Source: Nitrospirota bacterium
GTDB taxonomy: Bacteria; Nitrospirota; Nitrospiria; Nitrospirales; UBA8639
NCBI GenBank assembly: GCA_029879555.1
Contig: JAOUQB010000066.1
Location: 1 to 9,423, forward strand
Length of the DNA stretch: 9,423 nucleotides
Direction of reading: 5' to 3'
The notes beneath the pieces were generated by a model. It searched no databases. It had not been told where the DNA came from and worked only from the letters and a program-made list of their open reading frames with translations. The position numbers and the translations under genes are program-made. This document shows positions 1-6,775 of this stretch, piece by piece (positions within the stretch are counted from its first letter, which is position 1; every line of letters starts with the position of its first letter).

Positions 1-969
1 TGTAGCGAGTCCACCGAGAAAATCGTCAATTGTTTTCAAGATACGTGTGGTTGCCTGTGTCGGGATATCCGATTCTTCTATCGTCATCCATTGAATGCCT
101 GGTTCTTTTTTGAACCAGGTCATTTGACGTTTTGCGAAGTGGCGGGTATCCCGTTTTAAAAGGCGCACCGCTTCGTCATAGGAATACTCTCCCGCCAGAT
201 ATCCGGAAAATTGTCGATAGCCGAGTCCCTTCATTGAACCTAAATCTCGCGAATAACCCTGCTGCATGAGTCGTTGGGTTTCTTGCACTAGGCCTTTTTC
301 GATTTCCCATTCTACGCGTGTGTCAATTCGCCGATAAAGGGTTTGACGGTCCATGGTGAGGCCTATGAGGAGGAAGGGATAGGGCGATTCTTGAAACTGA
401 TGTTCTTGCTGAACTTGAGATAAGGGAATCCCGAGCGTGTGATAGACCTCAAGGCCTCGAATCACTTTTGGTTGGTCATGAGGGTGCAGACGCTGTGCAA
501 GTTCGGGGTCCACTTGCTGTAGTTTTTCGTGCAAAAATAACCAGCCATGTTCCCTGGCTTCTTGCGTGAATGTTTCGCGAATGGACCAATTGGGAGGTGG
601 GCCTGGGCATAGTCCCCTTAAGAGGCCACGGATATAGAGCCCTGTTCCTCCAACGATGAGCGGAAGAAGCGCCTGGTCATGTAAACGAGAGATTTCTTGA
701 AGAGCAAGACGTCGAAAATCGCCGACATTAAACGCTTGATCAGGGTCCACAAGGTCAATCAATTGATGAGGGACGCCTTTGCGTTCTTGGAGCGACGGCT
801 TATCGGTCCCGATATCCATCCCTCGATACACTTGGCAAGAATCGGCCGTTAAGATTTCGGTGTGGAGGGCCTTGGCAATTTCAATCCCAATTCGGCTTTT
901 TCCGATAGCCGTGGGACCAACTATCGCCACGATGGGTTTGTCGGTGGTGATGAGTTCTGAACGTGTCAT
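1..969 (-). CDS. miaA: tRNA dimethylallyltransferase MiaA (3' end beyond window)
   Basis: Transfers a dimethylallyl group from DMAPP to N6 of A37 in tRNAs that read UNN codons; cytoplasmic. I translated 323 codons running open to base 1, about full family length, so only the last few residues are missing. Visible motifs are the P-loop GPTAIGKS (residues 18-25), ADSCQVYRGMDIGT (42-55), the VPHQLIDLVDP segment (66-76), IVGGTGLYI (105-113), MKGLGYRQF (246-254) and TRHFAKRQMTW (275-285). All are family hallmarks, although Cys at position 45 replaces the more usual Arg or Met. The start is the ATG at 969, the first start after the mutL TGA (978-976), which lies in the same frame only two codons upstream. 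No Shine-Dalgarno is visible, so translation probably depends on ribosomes finishing mutL. Identification is firm; only the exact C-terminus is unseen. Confidence 0.96.
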   Translation of the reverse strand, partial: MTRSELITTDKPIVAIVGPTAIGKSRIGIEIAKALHTEILTADSCQVYRGMDIGTDKPSLQERKGVPHQLIDLVDPDQAFNVGDFRRLALQEISRLHDQALLPLIVGGTGLYIRGLLRGLCPGPPPNWSIRETFTQEAREHGWLFLHEKLQQVDPELAQRLHPHDQPKVIRGLEVYHTLGIPLSQVQQEHQFQESPYPFLLIGLTMDRQTLYRRIDTRVEWEIEKGLVQETQRLMQQGYSRDLGSMKGLGYRQFSGYLAGEYSYDEAVRLLKRDTRHFAKRQMTWFKKEPGIQWMTIEESDIPTQATTRILKTIDDFLGGLAT

Positions 970-975
970 CGGTAA

Positions 976-2784
976 TCAGGTTGTAGCATGATTCTCGGAA
1001 GTCCGGGCAAATAGGGTATTCAATTCGTCGACTGAATGTCGAATGGCGACGCGTCTTCCGTGAGGACAGGTCATGGGAAAATGTTCATGAGCCCAATCAT
1101 GTAACAAGGTGGAAATTTCTGGAAGCGCCATGGTCCGGCCTGCCTGAACCGCGCTTTGACAGGCCATGCTCGCCAGAATGGGTCTGATTAACGCGTCAAG
1201 GGAATCCGTGGATTTCCATTCGGAGAGTTCTTCTACGAGCTCAAGAATCAATGGGCCTATGGCGACCGTCCCCAGTATTGCCGGGATAGATCGCACGACA
1301 AACGAGGTTGGCCCAAATCTTTCAATATCTAAACCGGTCTGGGATAAAACAGGCAGCCATTCTTCCAGTAAAGTTCCTTGGTGAGGGAGCAGATCGATTG
1401 GTTCGGGAATGAGAAGGGCCTGCTGCTGAACATCTTTCTGACTCCAAGTTTGAAGAAGGCGTTCAAACAGTACTCGCTCGTGAGCGGTGTGTTGGTCAAT
1501 GATATAGAGATCCTCATTAATGTGCCCGACAAGATAGGTCTGTTGAATCTGGCCGAGGGGAACGATGTGAAAGTCTTTCGGTCGAACTGTGTAAGTCGAT
1601 GATGGCTCCTGAGCAAAGAGGGATAAATGTGTGCCCCTGGCGCCTCCCATTTCAGGAGAGAATCGTGTCGTAGCCACAGGGGCAACGGCTAAGGACGGTT
1701 TTGTGATTCTGGTCGTTGTTGTCGGTGATTGAAAGGAGACGTTTGCCTCTTCCTGAGCAGAAGAATCGATGGTGAATGATGAATCCCTGGCAAACGTCTG
1801 CTTGATTGTCCGAAGAATTCCGGAATGCACGACTTCCGGATGTGAAAAACGGACTTCCCGTTTTGTTGGGTGCACATTGATGTCCAGCGTTTGAGAATCG
1901 AGTTGAATGCAGAGGATAAAGTGGGGATGCTTCCCCTTTGGTAAAAAAGATCCATAGCCTTCGTAAATCGCATGGGTGATGGTGGTGTTTTTTATCGGGC
2001 GGCCGTTGACGAAAATTTCCTGAGGGGTGCGTGATGTTCGCGTATGATGAGGGCTGATGATGAACCCGTTCAGTTGAAACGGTCCCTCTGTTTGAGTGAG
2101 GGGAAGGAAGCGATCAAGAAATGTGGGCCCATACATTTGCATTAAGCGATCTTGAAACTTCGCCACCTTCGGGTAATCAAGGATTTTATGGTTATGATGG
2201 AAGAGTCGGAAGTGCACATGTGGATTGATGGCGGCTGCTTGTTGGACCGTATAAGAGATTTTGGAGAATTCTGTGGAAATAGTTTTTAAAAATTTCAGCC
2301 GGCCAGGGGTATTAAAAAAAAGATCGTGAACTTCCACTTGGGTGCCAGAAGCGCCGGCATAATCCTGACTATCCCAGGATGTGCCACCTTCTGAATGTGT
2401 TTGGGTGCCAATCTGGGAGCCAGTAGGTACGGTGTTCAGGTAAACTCTGGAGACTGAAGCAATGCTAGGCAAGGCTTCTCCCCGAAACCCTAACGTCGTC
2501 AACCGAAATAGATCGTCCTCGGTTTGGAGTTTGCTCGTCGCGAATCGTTGGCAGGCCAGTTGCGCATCATTTCGATTCATCCCCATTCCATTATCGGTCA
2601 CGCGGATGAGGCGCCGACCACCGTCTTCTACTTCAATGGTAATGAGGGTGCTTTCAGCGTCAAGGCTATTGTCAATGAGTTCTTTGACCACCGAGGCCGG
2701 TCGTTCGACAACTTCTCCTGCTGCAATGCGGCATGATACTTCATCTGGAAGAACATGAATTTTTCCAGTCACGGGGGCAGGCAT
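976..2784 (-). CDS. mutL: DNA mismatch repair protein MutL (endonuclease-type)
   Basis: Couples MutS mismatch recognition to strand incision and excision; a dimeric cytoplasmic GHKL ATPase. Numbered from the ATG at 2784 (602 aa): IAAGEVVERP and KELIDNSLDA carry the catalytic Glu (35) and Mg-binding Asn (39). They are followed by DNGMGM (64-69), FRGEA (100-104), DLFFNTP (154-160) and DINVHPTKREVRF (301-313). A variable linker (about 335-405) precedes the C-terminal dimerisation domain, which has DQHTAHERVLFE (430-441), ACQSAVQAG (541-549) and CPHGRR (573-578). The DQH(A/T)xxExxxxE and CPHGR motifs are those of MutL proteins with intrinsic nicking activity, which E. coli MutL lacks, so a MutH-independent pathway is inferred. 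The frame stays open upstream to a TTG at 2847, directly after the cpoB stop. I prefer the ATG because the protein then begins close to the conserved IHVLPDEV, but neither start has a Shine-Dalgarno. Confidence 0.95.
   Translation of the reverse strand: MPAPVTGKIHVLPDEVSCRIAAGEVVERPASVVKELIDNSLDAESTLITIEVEDGGRRLIRVTDNGMGMNRNDAQLACQRFATSKLQTEDDLFRLTTLGFRGEALPSIASVSRVYLNTVPTGSQIGTQTHSEGGTSWDSQDYAGASGTQVEVHDLFFNTPGRLKFLKTISTEFSKISYTVQQAAAINPHVHFRLFHHNHKILDYPKVAKFQDRLMQMYGPTFLDRFLPLTQTEGPFQLNGFIISPHHTRTSRTPQEIFVNGRPIKNTTITHAIYEGYGSFLPKGKHPHFILCIQLDSQTLDINVHPTKREVRFSHPEVVHSGILRTIKQTFARDSSFTIDSSAQEEANVSFQSPTTTTRITKPSLAVAPVATTRFSPEMGGARGTHLSLFAQEPSSTYTVRPKDFHIVPLGQIQQTYLVGHINEDLYIIDQHTAHERVLFERLLQTWSQKDVQQQALLIPEPIDLLPHQGTLLEEWLPVLSQTGLDIERFGPTSFVVRSIPAILGTVAIGPLILELVEELSEWKSTDSLDALIRPILASMACQSAVQAGRTMALPEISTLLHDWAHEHFPMTCPHGRRVAIRHSVDELNTLFARTSENHATT
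2314..2321 (-). repeat. T8 homopolymer in the mutL NTP motif
   Basis: Eight consecutive T on the coding strand encode the Leu-Phe-Phe of the conserved DLFFNTP motif. A one-base slip here would destroy the ATPase domain and everything downstream. Confidence 0.9.
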
Positions 2785-2847
2785 GGGAATCGGATTAGAA
2801 TGAAATGAGTGAGGCGGTAGAAAGAAGAGGGAATGACTCCAAGACAA

Positions 2848-3750
2848 TCAAGACAGCCCGGCTTTTTTTAATTGGTCCTTGGCATGGTTGGCATCTGGAG
2901 AACCTGGGTAATCTTGAATGATTTGCTTCCAAAGTTCCTGGGCTTTGGATCGTTGTTGGGTTTCTATCATGATCTGTCCGAGCATGACTAAGGCCTGGCT
3001 TCGGTATTTCGTGTTGGGAAAATCCCTCACCACGTGTTGGAGAGCTTGCTGTGCTGGATCGTAGTGCTTCTGCTCATAATAAGATTGCCCAAGGTAGTAG
3101 AAGGCCTGTGGGGTCAAAGCTGTTGACGGGTAGTGTTTGACAAATCGTTGAAATTCGGCTGATGCCCGATCATAGTTCCCCTTGAGATAGATTTTATAGG
3201 CGGATCGAAAGGCGGAGGCTTCGTTCTCAACTCCTGATTTTTCGGGAGAGGATTGAGTTTGGGTCGGCGGAGTTGGGCTGGCATCTTGGATCTCGGGGAC
3301 CGGTTTTGACGGCACAGGGACGCTAATTTGGGAAGATCCGGATTGGGGGCGGTGAACCATATTATCAATCCTGGCTTCTATGGCTTTGACTCGAATGGAT
3401 AAATCCTGATCTCTTCGTTGGGTGGAGATTCGAGTTTGTTCAATTTGCTCGCGGAGCATGGCACTAGTCCGTTCGAGTTTTTCCAATAAGTGGCGGGTGT
3501 CTAAGTTAGACTCTTCCTCAGTTTTGATCAATTCACCGACTAAAAAGTCGTGTTCGTCCAGTTGGGATTCAATGGCCGCGAGACGATCCCGAGCCTGTTT
3601 TTCTTGTTGCTGAGTGGCTTCTTGTTGGAGGGAGAGTGTCTGAACCTGTTTTTGCAAATCAGTCAGATTGGGTTCAGTCGCGCATCCTCCGATCGCCAGA
3701 CTCGTGCCCAACAAGATTAGGGGTAGAAATGTACGATTCATAGGCCTCAT
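2848..3750 (-). CDS. cpoB: CpoB/YbgF-type Tol-Pal accessory TPR lipoprotein
   Basis: CpoB (YbgF) is the periplasmic TolA-binding protein that coordinates the Tol-Pal machine with septal peptidoglycan synthesis in E. coli. This 300-residue version has a signal peptide ending in LAIGGC, so Cys23 is a likely lipidation site; E. coli CpoB is soluble. Residues 28-130 are a Gln/Glu-rich, heptad-like coiled coil matching the trimerising N-terminal region. Residues 132-175 form a Pro/Ser/Thr linker. Three TPR units follow (about 178-211, 215-248, 252-285), with the YxxGxYxxAxxxFxxFxxxYPxS pattern typical of YbgF. The start at 3750 is uncertain. An in-frame ATG at 3741 would keep the signal peptide and has GAGG upstream, though only 3 nt away. 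The stop is followed at once by the mutL frame, and a weak promoter candidate lies upstream. Confidence 0.88.
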   Translation of the reverse strand: MRPMNRTFLPLILLGTSLAIGGCATEPNLTDLQKQVQTLSLQQEATQQQEKQARDRLAAIESQLDEHDFLVGELIKTEEESNLDTRHLLEKLERTSAMLREQIEQTRISTQRRDQDLSIRVKAIEARIDNMVHRPQSGSSQISVPVPSKPVPEIQDASPTPPTQTQSSPEKSGVENEASAFRSAYKIYLKGNYDRASAEFQRFVKHYPSTALTPQAFYYLGQSYYEQKHYDPAQQALQHVVRDFPNTKYRSQALVMLGQIMIETQQRSKAQELWKQIIQDYPGSPDANHAKDQLKKAGLS

Positions 3751-3861
3751 TCGAGAGTGATAAAAGCGTCTGTGATCTTTATTCTACCAAGGGAGGGATC
3801 CTCAGAAAAGGCCTAAGGAAAACAGAGGGCATTTCTCCCAACACCCTGATATCTCAAGGGA
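3751..3861 (-). other. Intergenic gap before cpoB (111 bp)
   Basis: This is the longest non-coding stretch in the window. Its main content is a TAGAAT hexamer on the minus strand, listed separately as a possible promoter. A short imperfect inverted repeat at 3844-3860 (CCCTGA...TCAAGGG) pairs only with a bulge and is not followed by a T-tract on the transcribed strand, so it is not called a terminator. Nothing else recognisable was seen. Confidence 0.5.
3781..3808 (-). promoter_or_regulatory. Weak candidate sigma70-type promoter for cpoB-mutL-miaA
   Basis: Read on the minus strand, TAGAAT (3786-3781) matches five of six bases of the -10 consensus. The hexamer 17 bases upstream, TTTTCT, matches only three of six bases of the -35 consensus. 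Transcription would start around 3774, leaving a leader of about 25 nt to the cpoB ATG. The placement in the largest gap of the cluster is suggestive, but a match of this quality is common by chance. Confidence 0.25.
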
Positions 3862-5655
3862 TCATTTTTTTGGCTTGGTGCCTTGTAATTGATTGACTCG
3901 TTTGGCCAATTGGCTCAGGCGATCCTCATGCTCATCTACCCGTTCTCCCAACTTCGTGCCAATCGTATTAATCACTTCCTGTAATTGATTCATGGTTCCT
4001 GTTAACTCATTCAGGTGGTGTATATTCTTTTGAGAGACTTCAGCTGTATTCTGCACACTCTGAAATTTGGTGACAGCCTGGTTCAAAAGTTGCTCTTGAT
4101 TGGCGATCCGTGTATTCAATTTCGCGCTGATATTTTCCAAGGCCTGAGCCACGGATTTGATGCCATTGTTGACTTCTTGTAGGTGGGTGGTGGTTGCCTG
4201 TGCGTCAGAATCCAGCTTCCCAACAAGTGCAGATTGATGGATTTCTAATTCTTGCATTCGTTTGGTCATCTGCTCGGCATTCTGCTTGAGCTGGGCCGAA
4301 GCTTGGCTTGCTGTTTGCATTTGTTGGACTTGAGCCTGGGTTTCACCTTTGAGCTGCTGCAATTCCTGTATGCCTTGATCCAGAGTGGCCATGGTCTGTT
4401 CTTGTTGGGCGAGCTGTTGTGAGAGTGAATGGGTGGTTTGTTCTAGGTTTTGGGATAGAGCAGTGAGGTTGGTGTTCACCTCAGTCAAATGAGAGGAGGT
4501 TTTCTGTGTATTGGATTGGAGTTCTTGTGTCAGCGTCGTTTGATGAGCTTCCACGGTGTTCATGCGTTCCGACAAGCGTCCGGCTTGTTGAATGATTTCA
4601 TCTCCGCGTTTCCCGAGTAAGCTTCCCATGACCTCTTGTGCTTCGCGAAGTTTCACGACCGACTGTAATAATTCCTGGACTTGGGTGGCATCGGCTTGGA
4701 CATGCTTCCCTAAGGCCTCGACATCTGATTGCAACGCATTCAGGCGTTCAAAGACGGGCTGTTGGCGGGTGTCCATATCGGTGACTATTTGGTCCATTGA
4801 GGTTTTCACGTCTTGGTCCAAAAAGGTACGGAGCGCTTGAGTGTCGGATGTCAGTTTGTCTTGAAGTGCGGTCACTTGTTGTTGCAATTGGGTGAGTTGA
4901 GTATCGTGCTGTTCGACCTGAGTACCAAAGACGGTCCCGGATTGTTCTAATGTTTGTTTAACTTGTGTTAAGGATTGCTGTTGATTCTCAATTTGGGTTT
5001 GGGCGGCTATCAGCGATTGGGCGTGAGTGTCAGCACCCGTTTGCAGTGTGCTAATGTTGGCTTGAGCTTGAGAAATGTCGGTTCCTAGTCCACCTAAGGT
5101 GGACTTAAATTGTCCTAAGGAAGCTTGAAACGCGGTCATCAATTCGGTGAGGGTTTGATTTTTTTCATCAACTTGTTGGGTGAGCGCATTGGTTTGCGCA
5201 TTGGCGCGTTGCTGCTCTTTTTCCTGTGACTGAACAGTCGTCTGGAGAGCTTGAACATCTCCTTCTAGGCCCTTTGACCGACTGTTAAAATCTTGGCGAA
5301 GATCAGAAATCTTTTTTTCATTCACTTCGATTTGGCCATAGAGGCTCGTTAAATCCTGTTCCCGAAGGAGTTTTATCTGTTGGTTCAGTGGAGCCAGATC
5401 GCCACGCATTTTGGTCATATCGGCTTTTTGGGCAGCAATCAGGTTTTGGGATTCCGTTATGGCAGAACGTGCATCCTCCACTTGTTGTCCGAGCGCGATC
5501 TTTTCCGACTTCAATTGTCCAATCTGCTGTTCTAAATCTTTTTGAATTCTCGCCACATCAGCTTGTTGGGCGACGCAGCCGACCTCAAGGACACTGAATA
5601 GTCCGATGACGATCATCCATTTGAAAACAGAATTTGTACAACCTCCAGGTATCAC
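3862..5655 (-). CDS. Large coiled-coil lipoprotein of unknown family in the Tol-Pal cluster
   Basis: I do not recognise the family. With the GTG start at 5655 it is 597 residues. A short N-terminus with one Lys precedes a hydrophobic stretch (WMIVIGLFSVLEV) ending in VGC, so Cys27 is the probable lipidation site; Glu at -3 makes the lipobox imperfect. The rest is almost entirely Gln/Thr/Leu-rich heptad sequence with few prolines and no recognisable enzymatic domain. Two copies of a segment (residues about 362-424 and 464-526) align without gaps at 102-residue spacing, and the C-terminal LGERVDEHEDRLSQL resembles a segment near residues 243-257. The C-terminus is basic (KPKK). A longer frame opens at an ATG at 5754, but it would overlap pal and bury the signal peptide; an ATG at 5616 is also possible. 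The gene sits between pal and cpoB, so an envelope structural or tethering role is inferred from context only. Confidence 0.85.
   Translation of the reverse strand: MIPGGCTNSVFKWMIVIGLFSVLEVGCVAQQADVARIQKDLEQQIGQLKSEKIALGQQVEDARSAITESQNLIAAQKADMTKMRGDLAPLNQQIKLLREQDLTSLYGQIEVNEKKISDLRQDFNSRSKGLEGDVQALQTTVQSQEKEQQRANAQTNALTQQVDEKNQTLTELMTAFQASLGQFKSTLGGLGTDISQAQANISTLQTGADTHAQSLIAAQTQIENQQQSLTQVKQTLEQSGTVFGTQVEQHDTQLTQLQQQVTALQDKLTSDTQALRTFLDQDVKTSMDQIVTDMDTRQQPVFERLNALQSDVEALGKHVQADATQVQELLQSVVKLREAQEVMGSLLGKRGDEIIQQAGRLSERMNTVEAHQTTLTQELQSNTQKTSSHLTEVNTNLTALSQNLEQTTHSLSQQLAQQEQTMATLDQGIQELQQLKGETQAQVQQMQTASQASAQLKQNAEQMTKRMQELEIHQSALVGKLDSDAQATTTHLQEVNNGIKSVAQALENISAKLNTRIANQEQLLNQAVTKFQSVQNTAEVSQKNIHHLNELTGTMNQLQEVINTIGTKLGERVDEHEDRLSQLAKRVNQLQGTKPKK
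4078..4266 (-). repeat. Internal protein repeat, copy B (coiled-coil lipoprotein)
   Basis: Encodes a segment beginning TKRMQELEIHQSAL and including THLQEVN and ANQEQ. It aligns without gaps to copy A at 4384-4572, offset by exactly 306 bases (102 codons). Shared residues include R-M, E, H-Q, L, S, Q, HL-EVN, QxLE and QEQ, about 23 of 60 positions by hand count. Confidence 0.7.
4384..4572 (-). repeat. Internal protein repeat, copy A (coiled-coil lipoprotein)
   Basis: Encodes a segment beginning SERMNTVEAHQTTL and including SHLTEVN and AQQEQ, the partner of copy B. The DNA has diverged more than a recent duplication would. A weaker third relative may lie about 111 residues further towards the N-terminus, where DKLTSDTQ resembles GKLDSDAQ of copy B and QELQSNTQ of copy A. 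Confidence 0.7.
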
Positions 5656-5667
5656 GGTGTATTGGAT

Positions 5668-5674
5668 CCTCCTT
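5668..5674 (-). promoter_or_regulatory. Ribosome binding site deciding the GTG start at 5655
   Basis: The minus strand reads AAGGAGG, a near-perfect Shine-Dalgarno, in the gap after the pal stop. The first in-frame start downstream is the GTG at 5655, 12 nt away, which is longer than the usual spacing. No such site precedes the in-frame ATGs at 5754 or 5616, so this motif favours the GTG. Confidence 0.55.
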
Positions 5675-5705
5675 GATTGGAAATAGGGCCCTTCATGGAT
5701 GGTGT

Positions 5706-6734
5706 TTATTGGTTTTGAACAAGAAGATGTCCTCGACGGTTGAGTTGATGGCACACCTCGGTGGCATCTTGGCAGAAAGGCCTGTCTTTTCCATAGGAGA
5801 TGATTGCCAGGCGGGAAGTCTCAACGCCTAATTGCGTGAGATACTCTTGGACCGCCACAGCACGTTTTTTTGCCAAGACCATATTATACGCCTGCGTTCC
5901 GCGTTGGTCGGTGTGCCCTTCAATAATGAGATTCGAAGAGGCGTCTTGTGTGAACCATTTCGCCGTTCGTTCCAAGGTTTGTTTGCCTTCTTGCGTTAGG
6001 CTCCAGCTGTCAAATTGAAAGAATACATCTTCTAAGCCCGCGGCGACGGCGGCGAGTTCTTCCGTTTTGATTCGTTGCATTTGGTCTTCAATGCCCCCTG
6101 AGGGTTCGGCTTTAGCAATTTGGAAGGTGTCTGGAACAGGCTCAAGGCCTTCCCCGGTAAAAGTGTCTGGCAGCGCACCTTCTGTTATTTCTGGCGACAT
6201 TGATGCCGTTCCGGAATTATCAGGTTGAGAGGTCATGGATTCTCCAGAATCCGCAACATTCGTTGAAGAGGGATTCAGGTGGTTTTCTGCGGTAGAACTG
6301 GATTGTGCCTCAAAAGCTTGCCCGTCCGCCAAAGCCGCAAAGGGACTGGTGTTGTCGGCCAGTGCATTGTCGGCTAGTTCAGAATCCAATGAAGGTAATA
6401 TGTCGTGAGAAAGGGATGTCTCTGGAACAGAAGAAGTTGTCGGTTCATGGGCCATATTAATGGGGTCGGCGTCTAGAGTAGAAACCGGCCCTTCAGACGA
6501 AGCCGTATCCCCCATTGGCATTTGTGAGGAAAGGTTGGATTCATCGACGATACTCGTGGCGATTCCAGAGGATTGACCTTGGTCCAATTCTTTATCGGGT
6601 TCTAACGCGATTTCTTCGCCAGGAGCTCCAGAAACGGTGGCGACATGAACACGCTTTTCCCCACATCCTGTGAGGCCGAAAAGCGTGAGGCTGAGAATGC
6701 TAATGAGGGAAACGGTACGAAAATGTGTGTCCAT
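5706..6734 (-). CDS. pal: Peptidoglycan-associated lipoprotein Pal with very long linker
   Basis: Outer-membrane lipoprotein that binds peptidoglycan and TolB, helping outer-membrane constriction at division. It is 342 residues from the ATG at 6734, about twice E. coli Pal. The signal peptide ends in FGLTGC, giving lipidated Cys24. Residues about 25-225 are a low-complexity Ser/Asp/Glu/Thr-rich linker, with no Lys or Arg from 49 to 207. The OmpA-like domain occupies about 235-342: VFFQFDSWSL, then EGHTDQRGTQAYN (272-284) with the Asp/Arg signature for diaminopimelate binding, KKRAVAVQEYL, SYGKDRP and the terminal NRRG (332-335). Two cysteines (321 and 328) flank the loop before NRR and could form a disulfide. 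The ATG is chosen over an upstream in-frame start at 6797, inside tolB, because AAAGGAG lies 7 nt ahead and the signal peptide begins here. The tolB stop is 41 bases upstream. Confidence 0.94.
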   Translation of the reverse strand: MDTHFRTVSLISILSLTLFGLTGCGEKRVHVATVSGAPGEEIALEPDKELDQGQSSGIATSIVDESNLSSQMPMGDTASSEGPVSTLDADPINMAHEPTTSSVPETSLSHDILPSLDSELADNALADNTSPFAALADGQAFEAQSSSTAENHLNPSSTNVADSGESMTSQPDNSGTASMSPEITEGALPDTFTGEGLEPVPDTFQIAKAEPSGGIEDQMQRIKTEELAAVAAGLEDVFFQFDSWSLTQEGKQTLERTAKWFTQDASSNLIIEGHTDQRGTQAYNMVLAKKRAVAVQEYLTQLGVETSRLAIISYGKDRPFCQDATEVCHQLNRRGHLLVQNQ

Positions 6735-6741
6735 ACGGCGA

Positions 6742-6748
6742 CTCCTTT
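6742..6748 (-). promoter_or_regulatory. Strong ribosome binding site of pal
   Basis: The minus strand reads AAAGGAG followed by 7 nt and the ATG at 6734. It lies in the 41-base gap between tolB and pal and settles the pal start, trimming 21 codons from the longest open frame. Confidence 0.75.
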
Positions 6749-6775
6749 GCTGAAATATCACAGGTGATCCATGCA

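Noticed and set aside
2863..2869. A7 run near the cpoB stop as a programmed frameshift site
   Set aside because: A shift would add only about 20 codons of unremarkable sequence, no stimulatory structure is apparent, and the encoded Lys-Lys is ordinary.
3844..3860. Possible transcription terminator after the coiled-coil gene
   Set aside because: The inverted repeat pairs only with a bulge, and no T-tract follows it on the transcribed strand.
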